Part shown: positions 12,576-24,602 of the stretch, piece by piece
Numbering within the stretch: position 1 is the first letter of the stretch
Layout: each line of letters starts with the position of its first letter
Assembly: GCA_903813345.2 (NCBI GenBank)
Contig: CAIIXF020000008.1
Coordinates: 22,926,822 to 22,990,821 of the forward strand
Reading direction: 5' to 3'
From: Owenia fusiformis
Lineage: Eukaryota > Annelida > Polychaeta > Sabellida > Oweniidae
DNA: 64,000 nt
Position numbers and translations under genes: made by a program
Notes under the pieces: generated by a model
What the model saw: the letters and a program-made list of their open reading frames with translations, nothing else
Told to the model about the DNA's origin: nothing
The model's database searches: none

Positions 12576-13170
12576 GGAGCTAGGAAGTTCAAACTTTCCC
12601 AAAATATACTTCATTCAACTACAACTTGGTGTAATAACTTTAACAACTATGATGATGTAAGATTGCGTAATTTCATTCTAAAGACAAGACGTATGATAGA
12701 ATTGGTGCGAGCTTTTTTCCGCTTTTGTCTATTGAAGATGATGATTACAGCATAATGAATTTTTAACAAACTAGTAAAGCTAGGAAGTTCAAACTTTCCC
12801 AAAATATACTTCATTCAACTACAACTTGGTGTAATAACTTTAACAACTATGATGATGTAAGATTGCGTAATTTCATTCTAAAGACAAGACGTATGATAGA
12901 ATTGGTGCGAGCTTTTTTCCGCTTTTGTCTATTGAAGATGATGATTACAGCATAATGAATTTTTAACAAACTAGTAAAGCTAGGATGTACAAACTTTCCC
13001 AAAATATACTTAATTTAATTATCTACAACTTTGTGTAATAACTTCAACAACTTTAATGATGTAAAATTGCATAATTTTACTCTAAAGATAACACGTGTGG
13101 TAGAAATAGAGCTAGCTTTTTCCGATTTTTGATATTGGAGCTGATGATAACATCATAATAAATCAACTAC
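12576..13170. repeat. 200-bp tandem triplication
   Basis: The block starting GCTAGGAAGTTCAAACTTTC occurs at 12579 and 12779 with no difference that I can find over about 200 bases. A diverged third copy starts at 12979 (GCTAGGATGTAC). The exact period of 200 and the identity of copies one and two point to a recent duplication or an assembly duplication. Flanks at 12520-12560 and 13290-13325 contain G/C runs around an AAAAAACTTAACAGGGGG-type segment. Confidence 0.85.
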
Positions 13171-13427
13171 CCTGTGTGTCAATTTTGCTGATGTTTTCAG
13201 AAAACATGTGTTATATCTGTAGCTCCAGCTACTGAAAATCCTACTAGATGCCAATAAAAAGTTATGGGGAAAAAACTTAACAGGGGGGGGTCATATAGAC
13301 CCCTCCCCCCCCTAAGGGCTTCTAGGGTTAAACAGCAATGCTTTCAACTTATGCAGGATGTCCCATAAGTAATAAGATAATTATGCTCGAAAATGTTTAT
13401 TTGATCGATAAGAAAAGATCACGAAAT

Positions 13428-13831
13428 TTACACATAGGCTGATATCGAAAACTTTGTCCGCTGTGACGGAGCGTGCTATTTTGCATAGAAACACTAAGAA
13501 ATCCACAAAAATTTTTTACTCATATGTTTCGCTACACCAAAGAAAATGTCTTACTCCATGCAATGGGTATATCATTTGTGGGTAACTTTAACTTTTGTTC
13601 GAAGTCCAACAATGCTAAAAGTAAAAGCTATTGAAAACGGCGCCGGGGTATCATACTCCAAAATGTACCATTTCTTTTATTTCTTTTAATGGTACAATAT
13701 AGTGACATGATAATATTTACATATGTTTTCAGCATAACTCTGAAGGTATTGATCATATCTTGATGTATTGGATATTTTTAATATTTTTTATAAAAAATAA
13801 TGTTTACATTTTTTGTCAGCTGTGACGGAGC
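13428..13831. mobile_element. Single unit of the GTCCGCTGTGACGGAGC element
   Basis: The stretch 13456-13472 reads GTCCGCTGTGACGGAGC and 13815-13831 reads GTCAGCTGTGACGGAGC. The sequence between them is clearly homologous to each arm of the palindrome at 47019-47791, including the GGCGCCGG, ACTCATATGTTTCG and ACTCCATGCAATGG blocks. It lies in the same direction as the left arm there. No coding potential is seen. Confidence 0.85.
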
Positions 13832-13839
13832 AGTTTTAA

Positions 13840-16290
13840 CTGTGAACTACGTTAAGAATTTAAGATTCGAATTATATCTTCTAAAAGTACCCTTAGAGGA
13901 GAGAACGTCACAAATCACTTTCCCAAATTATGACAAGTAGCCTGTGGGAGATCTGGTGTAATGTAAATTTGAGATATAGAAACGACCACTCTTTTAGCAT
14001 TTTCCTAGGTTTGTAATGATGAATCAACATGGTGTAAACTCAACATAATATTTCTAATACGTTTTCGCCAAGACGCCTTGGAATGTCACGTGTAGTGTAA
14101 ATAGGGCTAATATGAATTTATTCGAAATAGCGCACAGACATCCTGCATTCCGACAGATGTTTTTAATTGTAGAATATATTTTTCATATCAATTACTTGTG
14201 TCTTGATATAACACGGTATGTATCATGTTAGAAGCATTGTTGAAGAGTCTCCTGAAAAACAGATGTACCATTTCTAGCTGGTATTTCTGTAAATGACATG
14301 AGATCGGGACATAGTATGACTATGATTGACTACTTAATTAGTTTGAAAATTAATGATACAGTGAACTATGAACCTGTTCCGCAAAAGACACAAACTATGG
14401 GGACCATAAATAAAGTGTTGTTGTATTAAGTGTATTGTATTGTATGAAGTCTAAATCTTGACTCTTAATTTCATTTTGTGTCATTTTGTACTGTTTCTTT
14501 ACCAAATAAAAATTATATTTACTTTAAAATCATCTTACTTATGGAACACCCTATAAATGTAACTTCTTTTAGAACAAAGGAGCCTATGAATTACAAAAAA
14601 AGTATCAACTATTGTTATAGAAAGAATACAGGGTGGTCCAAAAAAGTGAACCCCTGCAACTGGCCATATTTCCCTTATTACTTGCTGGAATTATTTTTTG
14701 TTTTCACATGTTGTAGAGGAAGGTCTAAAATTTATGTTGGTACCATACATTTTTCTTAGTCTTGAAATTTGCAGGAATGATAAGCCCTAACCAAACATTA
14801 CTGAAAATGGACAAATTGTGATTTTCAATATCCGCGATTCTTCAACCCTTTAACACCTTTCCCCTGAGAATTTTTGAAGCTGCAGTCTTAAAGAACTAAT
14901 GTTTTCTGACTTTGTTCAATTTTAAATCTTGCAAATTATGGCTTAAAACTAGCATCCTACATTTGTTAGTTGCAAAGATATTGTGATCCAAAGAGATGTG
15001 CTAAGCTTCCACAGACGAAAACATTTTCCAGTGAAATCATGAACATACCCCTAAATGATCTTGAAATGTCAATATCTTCATAAATCATGGATCAATTCTA
15101 ATGATATATGGCTCAAAACATTGAATATTGGATTTTCTTTTGATTTTTTAAAGATATTTGATGAAGGGGTTATCAGATTCCTGGTCACAGGGGGCAACTT
15201 CCTTCCATAAGAGGCCCCCCTCTGACTGTTGGTGTAGGTAACATACCCCTGAACTGTTGAACAGTTAAAAATGCTTCAAAATGATCAATGAAAGTGTGAA
15301 ATGTGTTTTCTGCTTATATAGTGTCCCTTCTATCATATGGTAGGGTTTTAAACTTGTATCTCTGGTAATAGTACCAGTTAGGAGATAAGGTGATGTCCGA
15401 TTTAACATTACGATTGCTGGATATGAATTATATTCATGATTTTTGAACAAAAAGTCCTTCTAAAAACACTTTTTGAAATTACATATGGGGCTTTGAGGTT
15501 ATTCTTTCCAAACGACATTTTGAAAAAAATCCTATACATGCACATGTTATTTCCTGGTACAAAATAAAATATGAAGGCATGTGTGTATTTCCTTGCTTTT
15601 TCCAGGACGGTATCCTTGCAACGACTTCGTTTAGCAAACCTGGTGACAGGTCAATGGCAACTCCAGGAAATGCTGATATTTCAAAAAATCATTCAAAATG
15701 CCTGCCTTTTCAATTTTCTCAAATCTCAATAACTTCAATATTTGTGATCCTCTCTAAATTTTCTTTAATTTGAATATAACAACGCTAAATAAAGATCTCA
15801 ATTTAACGAAATTTCCATACCCCAACACGGCCCCTTGGGGAAGGCTGAAAAACACGGAATCTACATGTATGTGAAATAAATATATGTTGTGAATAAACTA
15901 CCAAAATTTCAAACAACAACATTACTCCCCGCCATTTTTATAATGACGGCCACCTTGACTTTTTTTGCGTAAAACCACTAACCAATATAAATATTTCCAC
16001 CACATATGAATAAAATCCGTCGACTAGTATTCAAGTTATCTTCAAAACAGACAGACGAATGGACGGACGGACAGACTGACGGACTGGCACTGAACTTCGT
16101 TCGTTGGGATATTAGTAATAATTTAGTGAATGTTATAAAAGATCCAAAGATAAGATGAGATCCATTCCATTTACATATAAGCTGTCCTAGAACCCTTATT
16201 TTAAAACTACTTGCTAATAGCTACAGCTTATCCTACAACGCCATCTTATTACTATAGCTATAGGGAACTAACATTCTGACCTTTGATTCT
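13840..16290. other. Intergenic stretch, no gene recognised
   Basis: I see no exon of the local family and no long conserved frame. Near 13355 and 14630 there are CAGGATGTCCCATAAGTAAT and ACAGGGTGGTCCAAAAAAGT motifs, which resemble ends of dispersed repeats. Near 16050 there is a CAGACAGACGAATGGACGGA tract of the kind common in invertebrate repeat tails. Confidence 0.4.
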
Positions 16291-16299
16291 CCATTCATT

Positions 16300-16700
16300 C
16301 ACTCTTAAAAATATTACTTGGATTTCCTTATATTGAGAACTTGTACTACTCATTTTAAGTAAAAAATTACTTAAATAATCTTGAACTACTGAATAATTTT
16401 TAAGTAATTCAAAGTTATTACAAGTAATTATAAGTAATTTAAAACAATGATATATATATTAATTAAAAGAATTAAAATGACTTCACAGGCACTCTGAATT
16501 TATGGTGAATTTACTAATGCAAGGAGAGAAATTGAAATACGTACTGTAGTAATTGTAATACTCATTTACATAATTAAGCAATTAAAAAACTCAAAATGAC
16601 AATATAAGTAAAACCCAAGTAAAATGAAGTAAAACTAAGTATTTAAATTTAAGTAATTTTTATACTTGGGAAATACTCAAGTAATTCATTTTTAAGAGTG
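16300..16700. mobile_element. MITE with CACTCTTAAAAAT inverted ends
   Basis: The left end reads CACTCTTAAAAATATTACTT and the right end AAGTAATTCATTTTTAAGAG followed by TG. These are inverted repeats of about 20 bases. The interior is AT-rich with many AAGTAATT/AATTACTT words that could pair. There is no open frame. A clean target duplication was not identified. Confidence 0.7.
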
Positions 16701-17800
16701 TTAATGTTTTGAGAATGCGTGCGTTTCATATTTTTCAATATATTTTTGAGTATATAAGTTATATTAAAAGAAACCCTTAGAGAAAATAATTCACACAAAT
16801 AACGCTGATATATTGTTCAAAAGACACACGAGACAATTATTAATACCATGACTTGCATAAAGATCTAATAAATTGTTGATTCTCTTAATAAAAAGTAAAA
16901 GTTGTAAATATTTTTGCATTCGGGATTTAGAGGTGAGTAACAGGTACAATGGTAGACATTTTCAAATGTCTTCTCTAAATTCAATTCTGACTTACATACT
17001 AGGGCTCGTCATACTGTCATAACAATATGAATGATTCATAAAACAAGAAACTGGGAATTCATCAGCCTAATTAAAGGGACGAGAAGGGATAGAGACAAGT
17101 TTGAAATAGTAAGTTTAAAAAAGTTATAATTTTACAATGTATTTTGCACTCGTCATTCAATAGCATGCCTATTCCAACAGTTCTTTCTTTATTTCAGCAT
17201 AATCCTTTAATTTTGATGTTATCTGGCAAGAATGCTGATGAATTTGGACATTTCTGTATCTTAAATCTTTGATAACTTCCTATTTATCATAAAAAATAGG
17301 AGTATAAGGAAAACATTGGGATTATTTTTGAAAATATTCATTCAATCATTTTAAGCTCTCTGACCCTTTTAATGATGGTGATGATGATGGGAACATAACT
17401 TCCGTTAAACTGCTTTTTCTTTTGTAAAGAGTTCAGGAACAATACCGATGCATTTGGCAATTAGTTAGCAGCCCAGTATCTAGCTAACGCCAAGTAGAAT
17501 GATTATGGCTAATTATTTTGACCCTAGAGCCAGGAGCTCGGGTCTTTTAATCTTATTTTTGAGTTAACATTGCATCTATTTTAGCACAGTTGTAGAAAAT
17601 GATGTATCAAAAAACCAATTTAAGTGAATCTTCGTGAATGATAAATACATGGTTCCAAATAAGTACGTGTTTCCGCATTTATTTAACTTTTGTTAGATCA
17701 TTGTACAATCTTTATTACTCTCTCACCAGAACCGTGAATTTAATAACTTCCCTTCATGTACTAAGTTAAGACTACGGGGTTTATATTTCCAGGTGGCACT
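16700..17800. other. Upstream region of gene B, no feature seen
   Basis: About 1.1 kb of AT-rich sequence before the first coding exon of gene B. I found no convincing TATA box, repeat border or other gene. A 5' untranslated exon may be present: an AG acceptor (TATATTTCCAG) ends at 17792, eight bases before the ATG at 17801. Confidence 0.35.
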
Positions 17801-20792
17801 ATGGGTCATATCATTCTATTGTGGTTTTTAATCTTAGTCGGTAGGGGATATGCAGCAAGTATTCATGATCTAAGCAACCTATTTGATTCACGAGGACGAG
17901 GTCAAGCGGCAGATATAGACAGCAGTAAGTAGTCTAGAAACATTCATCACATGATTGATCAGAGCTATGACAACTATGTTTTGCTTGGTGAAAACCAATT
18001 TAATATCTTATTTTATTTCCGAAGAAATTATGATACACTCAGAATTTGACATCGTTTGATGATCCTACTAAAGCAATTTAATTAAATAATATTAAAATGA
18101 TTAATAAAAAGTTCCATTTGTGTAAACAGAAGCGTTATTAGTAAATTTTGATACCGCCATTTTTGTTTGTCGATTTGGAATAATCAGAGGTGTATGTTAT
18201 CTCAATACATAAGCTTATGTCATCTTTGAACTCTGTGGTTAACCCCCCCCCCTGCTCCAGAGATTGAGACTGATCGATTCATACGGGCGCCCTAATGGCA
18301 CTCGTCGTAGTTGTAATTGTCAGTTGCTTCATGGTCCTGTACTATTGCAATATATCCATGTAATCTTTGGGATCTTTCTCAAGGCATACGGTCTATCATG
18401 CATTAAATAATTGGCATTTTTGTGTTTAGATCAATGTGATCCGTATCGGATGAAGTACATATATGATCATGATCAATCAGACTTTGAACAATCGGACTGT
18501 CATTACTACATGTGCAGCTCGTCCAGGATATACGAACGACAAAAATGCCCAGATGGCAAAGGTGTCAGTGACTTATTTAAGATCAAGTATGAGAACTATT
18601 CTCAGGGGCAAAGTTACGACCCTTGTACTAAGTATACCACAGCCTGTAAGAGAACATTGGCAGAAAAAGGACTGAGTAAGTAGAGGTTCAAGTTTTGTAT
18701 TCGTTGTTCCCTCTTCAAAAGAGGAAACGCGAAAGAGGTCAAAATATTTCCCACGATGCAGTACGCGGAGGAACAAATTCATACTTCCTTGTTTTCTCCC
18801 ATTAGTTTAACCGAGGTTGACGTCCTTGGTTTAACATGGGGATTTTCACACCTAATTTTCAATCGATATATTCGTTCAAATTCAATTTATATTCGAAATC
18901 ATGGTTATGTGCACATGACATATTGTATTACTTGTGAAATTGCAATATAAAAACACATCAATGTCCCTAGCCTGATTTCTGATATTCATAAATGCGATAT
19001 CCTGAAAGTGTTATTATTTAATTTGATGAACTCTTGGGGAATCCATGCGTTTCAACAAATGTAATGACAATCAATCAATCACGAAATCTTCAACAACCCA
19101 TCAAATCATTTATTTTCAGCCGAATTCGAAGTTCCCGTTTGCGGCCAGGACTTCGTGTTCATTGCTGATATTTCGTGCAGCATCTCCCCAACTGACAAAG
19201 AGAAGATTCGACGCTTCCTTATATCAGTTGTGAAAAGAATTCCAGTTAGGCCTCCTTTCTCACAAGTGGCAATATTACTCTACTCTGAAGTCACATACCA
19301 CATTGCATACCTAGACTCATATCGCCGATCAAAGGTAAGATTACACCTTTACGTTCCTGTTTCCCTCATATACACAGGGTACGTACCAACGAAAGCGTGA
19401 CAGTTAAATGTGCGGGGTACGGTACAGTGACAGCGAACTCGAATTTCATAGTTAAAACCTACACAACCTTAACTCCGAATATAGTATACGGTATAACGCG
19501 CGGATAAGATATACGGTATAACGCAAATTCCAATAACTTGTTGTGTTGTAACTTACCGTTACCGTGCGTCATACCGTATACTACATACCACTGGCGGATT
19601 AGGGGGGGGGGGGCCTGGGGGCCAAAAAAGGCCTTCAGACCTCAAAATTTTTGGTCATCACTAGGCCTTTTAAGGCCTTATTTTTTAATTTCAGGACTAA
19701 TTTTGAAGAAAATGGGCCGCCTCAAAATTTCAAAATTTGGGCCCACTTTTGGGTTTTAGGGGCCCAAAAATTTTTTCCACGCAAGCGCGGACGTTTTTTC
19801 TCTCACCTGAAATTTGCCCCCCCCCCACCTTGTTGGTGCCCAGATCCGCCCCTGCATACTACGGAGTTTGTGTAGGTTTTACTGTGAAATTAGCCGTCAA
19901 GTTCACTGTCTAGGATGTTGTTACAGACATTTCAAACTGCACAAACAATGGGATTATATTGTATTTTAATCTACTTAAAACAAGTAAAATCATTTGGGTC
20001 GACTTGACTAAGGGTTGAGTTGACCAAGGGTTGAGATGACTTGGACAATGCTTATAACATCATAAAGTGAATAATATACTAAAAAACTGCTTGTATATTA
20101 TATGGGTTTAGACCCCGGTTAATTATTCACTTAATATATACATTTAACCAGATAGCTCTTTTAATTTCAGCTAGTGAAAGTCTTGGAAAACATGGAATTG
20201 ATTCCAAAGACATGTGGTACAGCAACATTTTCTGCACTGAAAGAAGCCAGGGAGGTGTATTTCCAAGAGAAGAATGGACATCGTCCAAACAAAAAGGTAT
20301 GCTTTGACTTGTCATACGTTGACTTTTTATTATTTTGTATGGTGTTATTCGAGAAACACAAAAACATAGCGGTTTACAGGTGAAACAATAGATCACCGAA
20401 GGGACAGTACATAATAACTCCACTTATCCCTGTAAATTAACACATGTTAGTCAGGAGTGAACAATCAAGAAATTACATTGTAATTTTAGAAAATTGCGAT
20501 TCTAATCACTGATGGGAGGACGTTTCCAGGTAAAAGAAAACAAGAAACGCTTGATGAAGCCAAAAAGAACGACGAAGCCGGTATCATATCATATGTCGTA
20601 GCAGTGCCAAATCAAACGCAACAAGGGAAATTGGTAGGCTTTGATGAATGGGACGCCATCGCCACAGGAAATGCTGTCAAACCAGGTCCGGAAAATAGAA
20701 CCATTGATTCTAACGTATATGCTCTAGAATCCTTTGAAGAACTGCGGGAGACAATTAGTCAGATTGTTTATGATACATGTAAGAATATGTAA
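17801..20792 (+). CDS. Gene B: secreted six-Cys plus vWA protein
   Basis: Five exons: 17801-17924, 18430-18675, 19120-19334, 20171-20296 and 20490-20792, phases 1,1,0,0 after the first (all junctions GT/AG). They give 337 residues. Residues 1-20 form a hydrophobic signal peptide (MGHIILLWFLILV...). Residues about 42-123 are a six-Cys domain with C-x4-C (DCHYYMC) then KCPDG, resembling CBM14/peritrophin-A chitin-binding modules but with one residue fewer between Cys 2 and 3. Residues about 130-330 are a vWA domain. MIDAS residues are D140-x-S142-x-S144 (DISCS), T212 in CGTAT and D245 in LITDG, all present. The protein should be extracellular. No transmembrane segment or GPI-type tail is seen, as it ends ...YDTCKNM. 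Function beyond metal-dependent ligand binding, and possibly chitin binding, is inference. Exons 4-5 lie inside a rearranged repeat. Confidence 0.88.
19374..19942. mobile_element. Left part of a CAGGG...CCCTG foldback element
   Basis: In intron 3 of gene B. It begins ACACAGGGTACGTACCAACG and contains AAGCGTGACAGTTAA, ATACCGTATACTAC and GTCAAGTTCACTGTCTAGGA, all matching the intact copy at 59268-59766. It is interrupted by a MITE (19590-19856) and stops near 19935. The remaining right part appears at 23220-23392. Confidence 0.7.
19590..19856. mobile_element. MITE with GGGGCGGATC-type ends and poly-G/poly-C
   Basis: The left end is CTGGCGGATTAGGGGGGGG and the right end GCCCAGATCCGCCCCTG, which are inverted. 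The interior has GGCCTT/AAGGCC and TCAAAATTT words. CATAC sits at both borders, a possible short target duplication. A related partial copy begins at 60204 (CAGGGGCGGATCTGGGAACC). No coding potential. Confidence 0.7.
19932..20043. repeat. Inverted fragment of the foldback element at 21475
   Basis: This segment is the reverse complement of about 21606-21718 with no difference that I can see, including CAAACAATGGGATTATATTG and the GTCGACTTGACTAAGG units. It sits exactly at the break in the CAGGG foldback (19374-19942), in intron 3 of gene B about 130 bases before exon 4. Confidence 0.8.
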
Positions 20793-20799
20793 ACAACAT

Positions 20800-21466
20800 G
20801 GATACAAGACAAACTGTTTGGATGATTGAAATACTATGACACGTTTTATTATAAACATAATGTACGATATAAATATCAAGAAGTAAAAATTAATTCATCA
20901 GTTCATTTTATTGTAATATTTGTGTGGTTATGACGTTGAACCTTCTACTGACGTTAATCGTAACTCAAAGTGTTAGGGTCAGTTGCATTTCAGTAACAAC
21001 TTATTTGAGGTCAGTGTCAGACATACATTAGCATGACAAAATGTCACAATTTGGTAAGCTATTGCAAATCGGTATAAAAGTGTAACGTATTGTTACAGAT
21101 CCCGAACGAACATAATCACTTTAGCGATTGTGACATAAAAAATATTGCAAGTGTTACAGGATGTCATATTTTGTCATAGTAACTGCTCTAACCAAAAACC
21201 AAATCGATGTTTTGTTACAGACATCGATGCATCGCCAGAACCAGCTTTGGCGATGTATATCGCGATGTATCGATTAATCGCGACAACGCTATAACAAACG
21301 TTTGCATCCTGTGGGGACCAACTTTTTGACATTTTCCAAATTCTGTATCTTCTTATTAATCAAAAGTGTCTCATTTAAAATCAATCGATATCATGAAATG
21401 CAGTTAAGTGATAAAAAGCATATATGGGACAATTTACGATAATTGATATTTTAAAAATATGTTGTT
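20800..21466. other. Downstream of gene B, no gene recognised
   Basis: AT-rich 3' flank of gene B. No canonical AATAAA was found close to the stop. A CGATGTATCG-rich stretch near 21225-21290 is locally palindromic. Confidence 0.4.
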
Positions 21467-22556
21467 GTACTAGAGCTTCCTGGTCAACTCAACCCCAAGT
21501 CGACTCAACCCAAGTCAACTCAACCCTTAGTCAAGTCGACCCAAAGTCAAGTCGACCCTTAGTCAAGTCGACCCCAAGTCATCTCGACCCTTAGTCAACT
21601 CGACCCCAAGTCATCTCAACCCTTGGTCAACTCAACCCTTAGTCAAGTCGACCCAAATGATTTTACTTGTTTTAAGTAGATTAAAATACAATATAATCCC
21701 ATTGTTTGTGCAGTTTGATTTGAAATCAAACTTCAAAGAAAAAAACATTTCTACCACCTATAGATCAAAACGAAGATTTGAAATGGATCATAAAATCCCA
21801 ATCTGATTGTTTATGACACCTGACATGGGTACGATAATGGAAATTGTAAAATCATAAATCCCATTGTTTGTTCAGTCTTGTTTTAAAATCTAGATTAAAA
21901 AAAATAAACATTTCTATCGCCTATAGATCAGAAGGAAGATTTGAACTATATCATATTGTTTATTGTTTATTATTATTATCAAAATATAAAATCATTCAAT
22001 ACAAAGTAATGGATGGATAATGGCACAATGCACATGTTGCATAAGTTACCTGTTGTCAAAAATACTGTTGCAACAATTTCGGTATAACAGAAAAGTGTAT
22101 AGATAATTTTTTTATTTCAGAGAGATAAAACAAGCTCAAATATGAAGGGGTGAAATATATGTATAGCATCGTGAATAGCCCTATTAAGATTAATCAAATA
22201 TTATTTTGGTAAATAAATGTCATATTTATAAAAATTATAAATGCGTTAAGCACAAACTTCAATAGTTGATAATTTTATTTTGGAAAATTAGCATTTTAGT
22301 CCCTCATTCTTTCAAAATTCATCTATATCATACCATGAAAATAGTATATCTATTTGTTTTTTATGGTGGGGTCGAGTTGACTAAGGGTTGAGATGACCAA
22401 GGGTTGAGATGACTTGGGGTCGAGTTGACTAAGGGTCGAGATGACTTGGGGTCGACTTGACTAAGGGTCGACTTGACTTGGGGTCGACTTGACTAAGGGT
22501 TGAGCTGACTTGGGTTGAGTTGACTTGGGGTTGAGTTGACCAGTTACCGTACTAGA
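21467..22556. mobile_element. Foldback element with 16-bp tandem-unit ends, copy 1
   Basis: The element is 21475-22548 (1074 bp). Left end is GCTTCCTGGTCAACTC, right end GAGTTGACCAGTTACC. Each inverted end (about 21481-21660 and 22367-22542) consists of about a dozen 16-bp units such as GGTCGACTTGACTAAG. It is flanked by a perfect 8-bp direct repeat GTACTAGA at 21467-21474 and 22549-22556. The interior (21660-22366) is AT-rich, contains an imperfect internal duplication (ACCTATAGATCA blocks near 21755 and 21920) and has no long open frame. Structurally it resembles Drosophila Foldback elements, whose ends also carry short tandem repeats. The 8-bp duplication is typical of hAT-type transposases. 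It is non-autonomous. Confidence 0.85.
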
Positions 22557-22559
22557 AAC

Positions 22560-23215
22560 TGTGACAAATATGTTGATTTCATGGACATGCAATGTGTTAT
22601 TTTTTGTTGACCAGACTCTCAGCAATCATAACCACATAACCTGTTTGGAATATTGCTTATCTTTTTACAAAATATCACTTTAATGATGGATTTTTAGACA
22701 ATTAAGAAATATTTTATTTTTTTGGCAAATATAAACTCGGATTTCTTAACCTAAAATGTATCGATTGCGTTGATATTTTTGACCATGTCAATAAAATATA
22801 TGTGCTACCAACTCTTGAAAGTGGGATGTTTGATATTTCTTAGTCAGATTTGTAGAAAACTAAGACTTTACTTCATCATCTAGCTTAGACCCTTTTTATT
22901 GTGCTCGTACAGTACTAGGTTTTTATTTTATTAAGCAAAATGTGATGGTTAAAAATAGAAAATGGAATTTCATTGCTTCACAAAAAACGTTGTAGGAACG
23001 AACGTTTTGATAATGCAAATACAACATTTCAGGATGTCAAAATCCACCTCATTCTAAAAAAATGTGTCTAAATTCCATGGTGATCACTTACAGAATAAAA
23101 GAAGTTGTAAACTTCTAAAAAGTTCTCCTTATCAATCCTTCTCTTTTACATTTCTTCGTAAGAGGAGAAGAAATTGAAGTAATATTTGGGAGTTTAAACT
23201 TGCATGTAAAATCGA
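22560..23215. other. AT-rich spacer, nothing recognised
   Basis: No open frame, exon or clear repeat border was seen. The phrase GTCAATAAAATATATGTGCT near 22785 recurs near 23528, indicating an old local duplication. Confidence 0.35.
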
Positions 23216-23219
23216 AACA

Positions 23220-23392
23220 GTCAAGTTCACTGTCTAGGATGTTGTTATAGACATTTACATATGAAATTATCTAGAAACTAGATCAGATCTTTCTGCAACG
23301 ATGAAAACATCAGTTTGCTCAAATGTCATCACCCTCATGTTCTACCTACAGTGCGCGTTCACCCGTCAAGCTTAATTTGGTACACACCCTGT
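23220..23392. mobile_element. Right part of the CAGGG...CCCTG foldback element
   Basis: It starts GTCAAGTTCACTGTCTAGGA, repeating about 35 bases of the broken end at 19907, and ends GGTACACACCCTG. It matches the right arm of the intact copy at 59598-59766. Confidence 0.7.
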
Positions 23393-23399
23393 GATAATA

Positions 23400-24600
23400 T
23401 GACCCGGTCCATTCACTTTCAAAATTAAACTAATTGAAAGACGGATATAAAAGAGTGAAAATGAATAAACATTTTGCTTTTCAACATTACTATGTCACTG
23501 TGTATGTATGATGTTATAAAGTAAGCCATGTCAATAAAATATATGTGCTACCAATTTTACCTTACTGTAAAAGGGGTACTCTTAAAATGATTAATGGAGT
23601 CTAATATAAATATATCCTCCAAAACAGATGTATTAGAGAATTCATGATTATTAGACACCCTTTTCAGGAAAACCATATTAAATGAAGCCACAAACGTTGT
23701 CCTATAGTGAGGGCATCGGAGAAGAACTGTACATGTAAAATTGTATGAAAGTATCTTGCCCATTTCTTAAGTTATCGTTTTTGACATAGGGGTCGTTCAA
23801 AATAATTTGCGGCTAATAATTCCAAACGATAACGTTGACTCTATTTACATTTTAATTTTTGCAATTCATTACTAATATCCAAGGAAATGTGTTTAATGTT
23901 TGTTTGACACACTCAACTGTGATAAATAATAACTTATTTGAAATTAAACCACTTACCACGACAGACTTATTGAACGGTTAACGAAAATGTGTTGATTTTT
24001 TATTCCCTTGAAAATTGCTCAGGTTACGAAATGCCAATATAGTTCCAATGATGCCGCTTACGAATTTATAAAATATAATGTGTTTCCTCTACAATTCAAG
24101 AAAAATCATCGTCATATGAATATTTCAATTTTGTATTTTTTCAAATATCAATTATCGTAAATTGGCCCATATATCAGACGCTGGCACCATTTTGCTGGAA
24201 GGTGGAGATAAATAGCTTTTGACCATATATCATGTTAGCCTAGCCTGGTAGGTGTAAAAAATATAAGGTGTTTGGCTTTAAAGTGGTAAAAACAGTTTTC
24301 ATGGCCGAATTTGACCCAAATGTCTAAAATTTTAGGGGTACTATAATATAATTTCATAACATAAAGAATATATTTGCTATTGTTCTCTCATATATACAGG
24401 TTTTACTGTATATGATATAACTTGATACAAAAAGTTCATTATCTCAGGGTTCAGGTGTCATAAATGGATGTATTATGGCTTATAAGAAAGGTCTCTACGC
24501 AGTTAAACACTAACGGATATACTTCCATTGTTTATGACTGTTGTTATATATTTTATTGATATCATATCAAATAGGACCCAAATATTGTCTATATCTATAC
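23400..24600. other. Intergenic stretch, nothing recognised
   Basis: AT-rich sequence without recognisable exons or repeat borders. The 68-codon minus-strand frame at 23557-23763 has no features that would support a gene. Confidence 0.35.
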
Positions 24601-24602
24601 AT

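Noticed and set aside
20127-20423. 98-codon minus-strand frame
   Set aside because: It is the antisense shadow of gene B exon 4 and its flanks.
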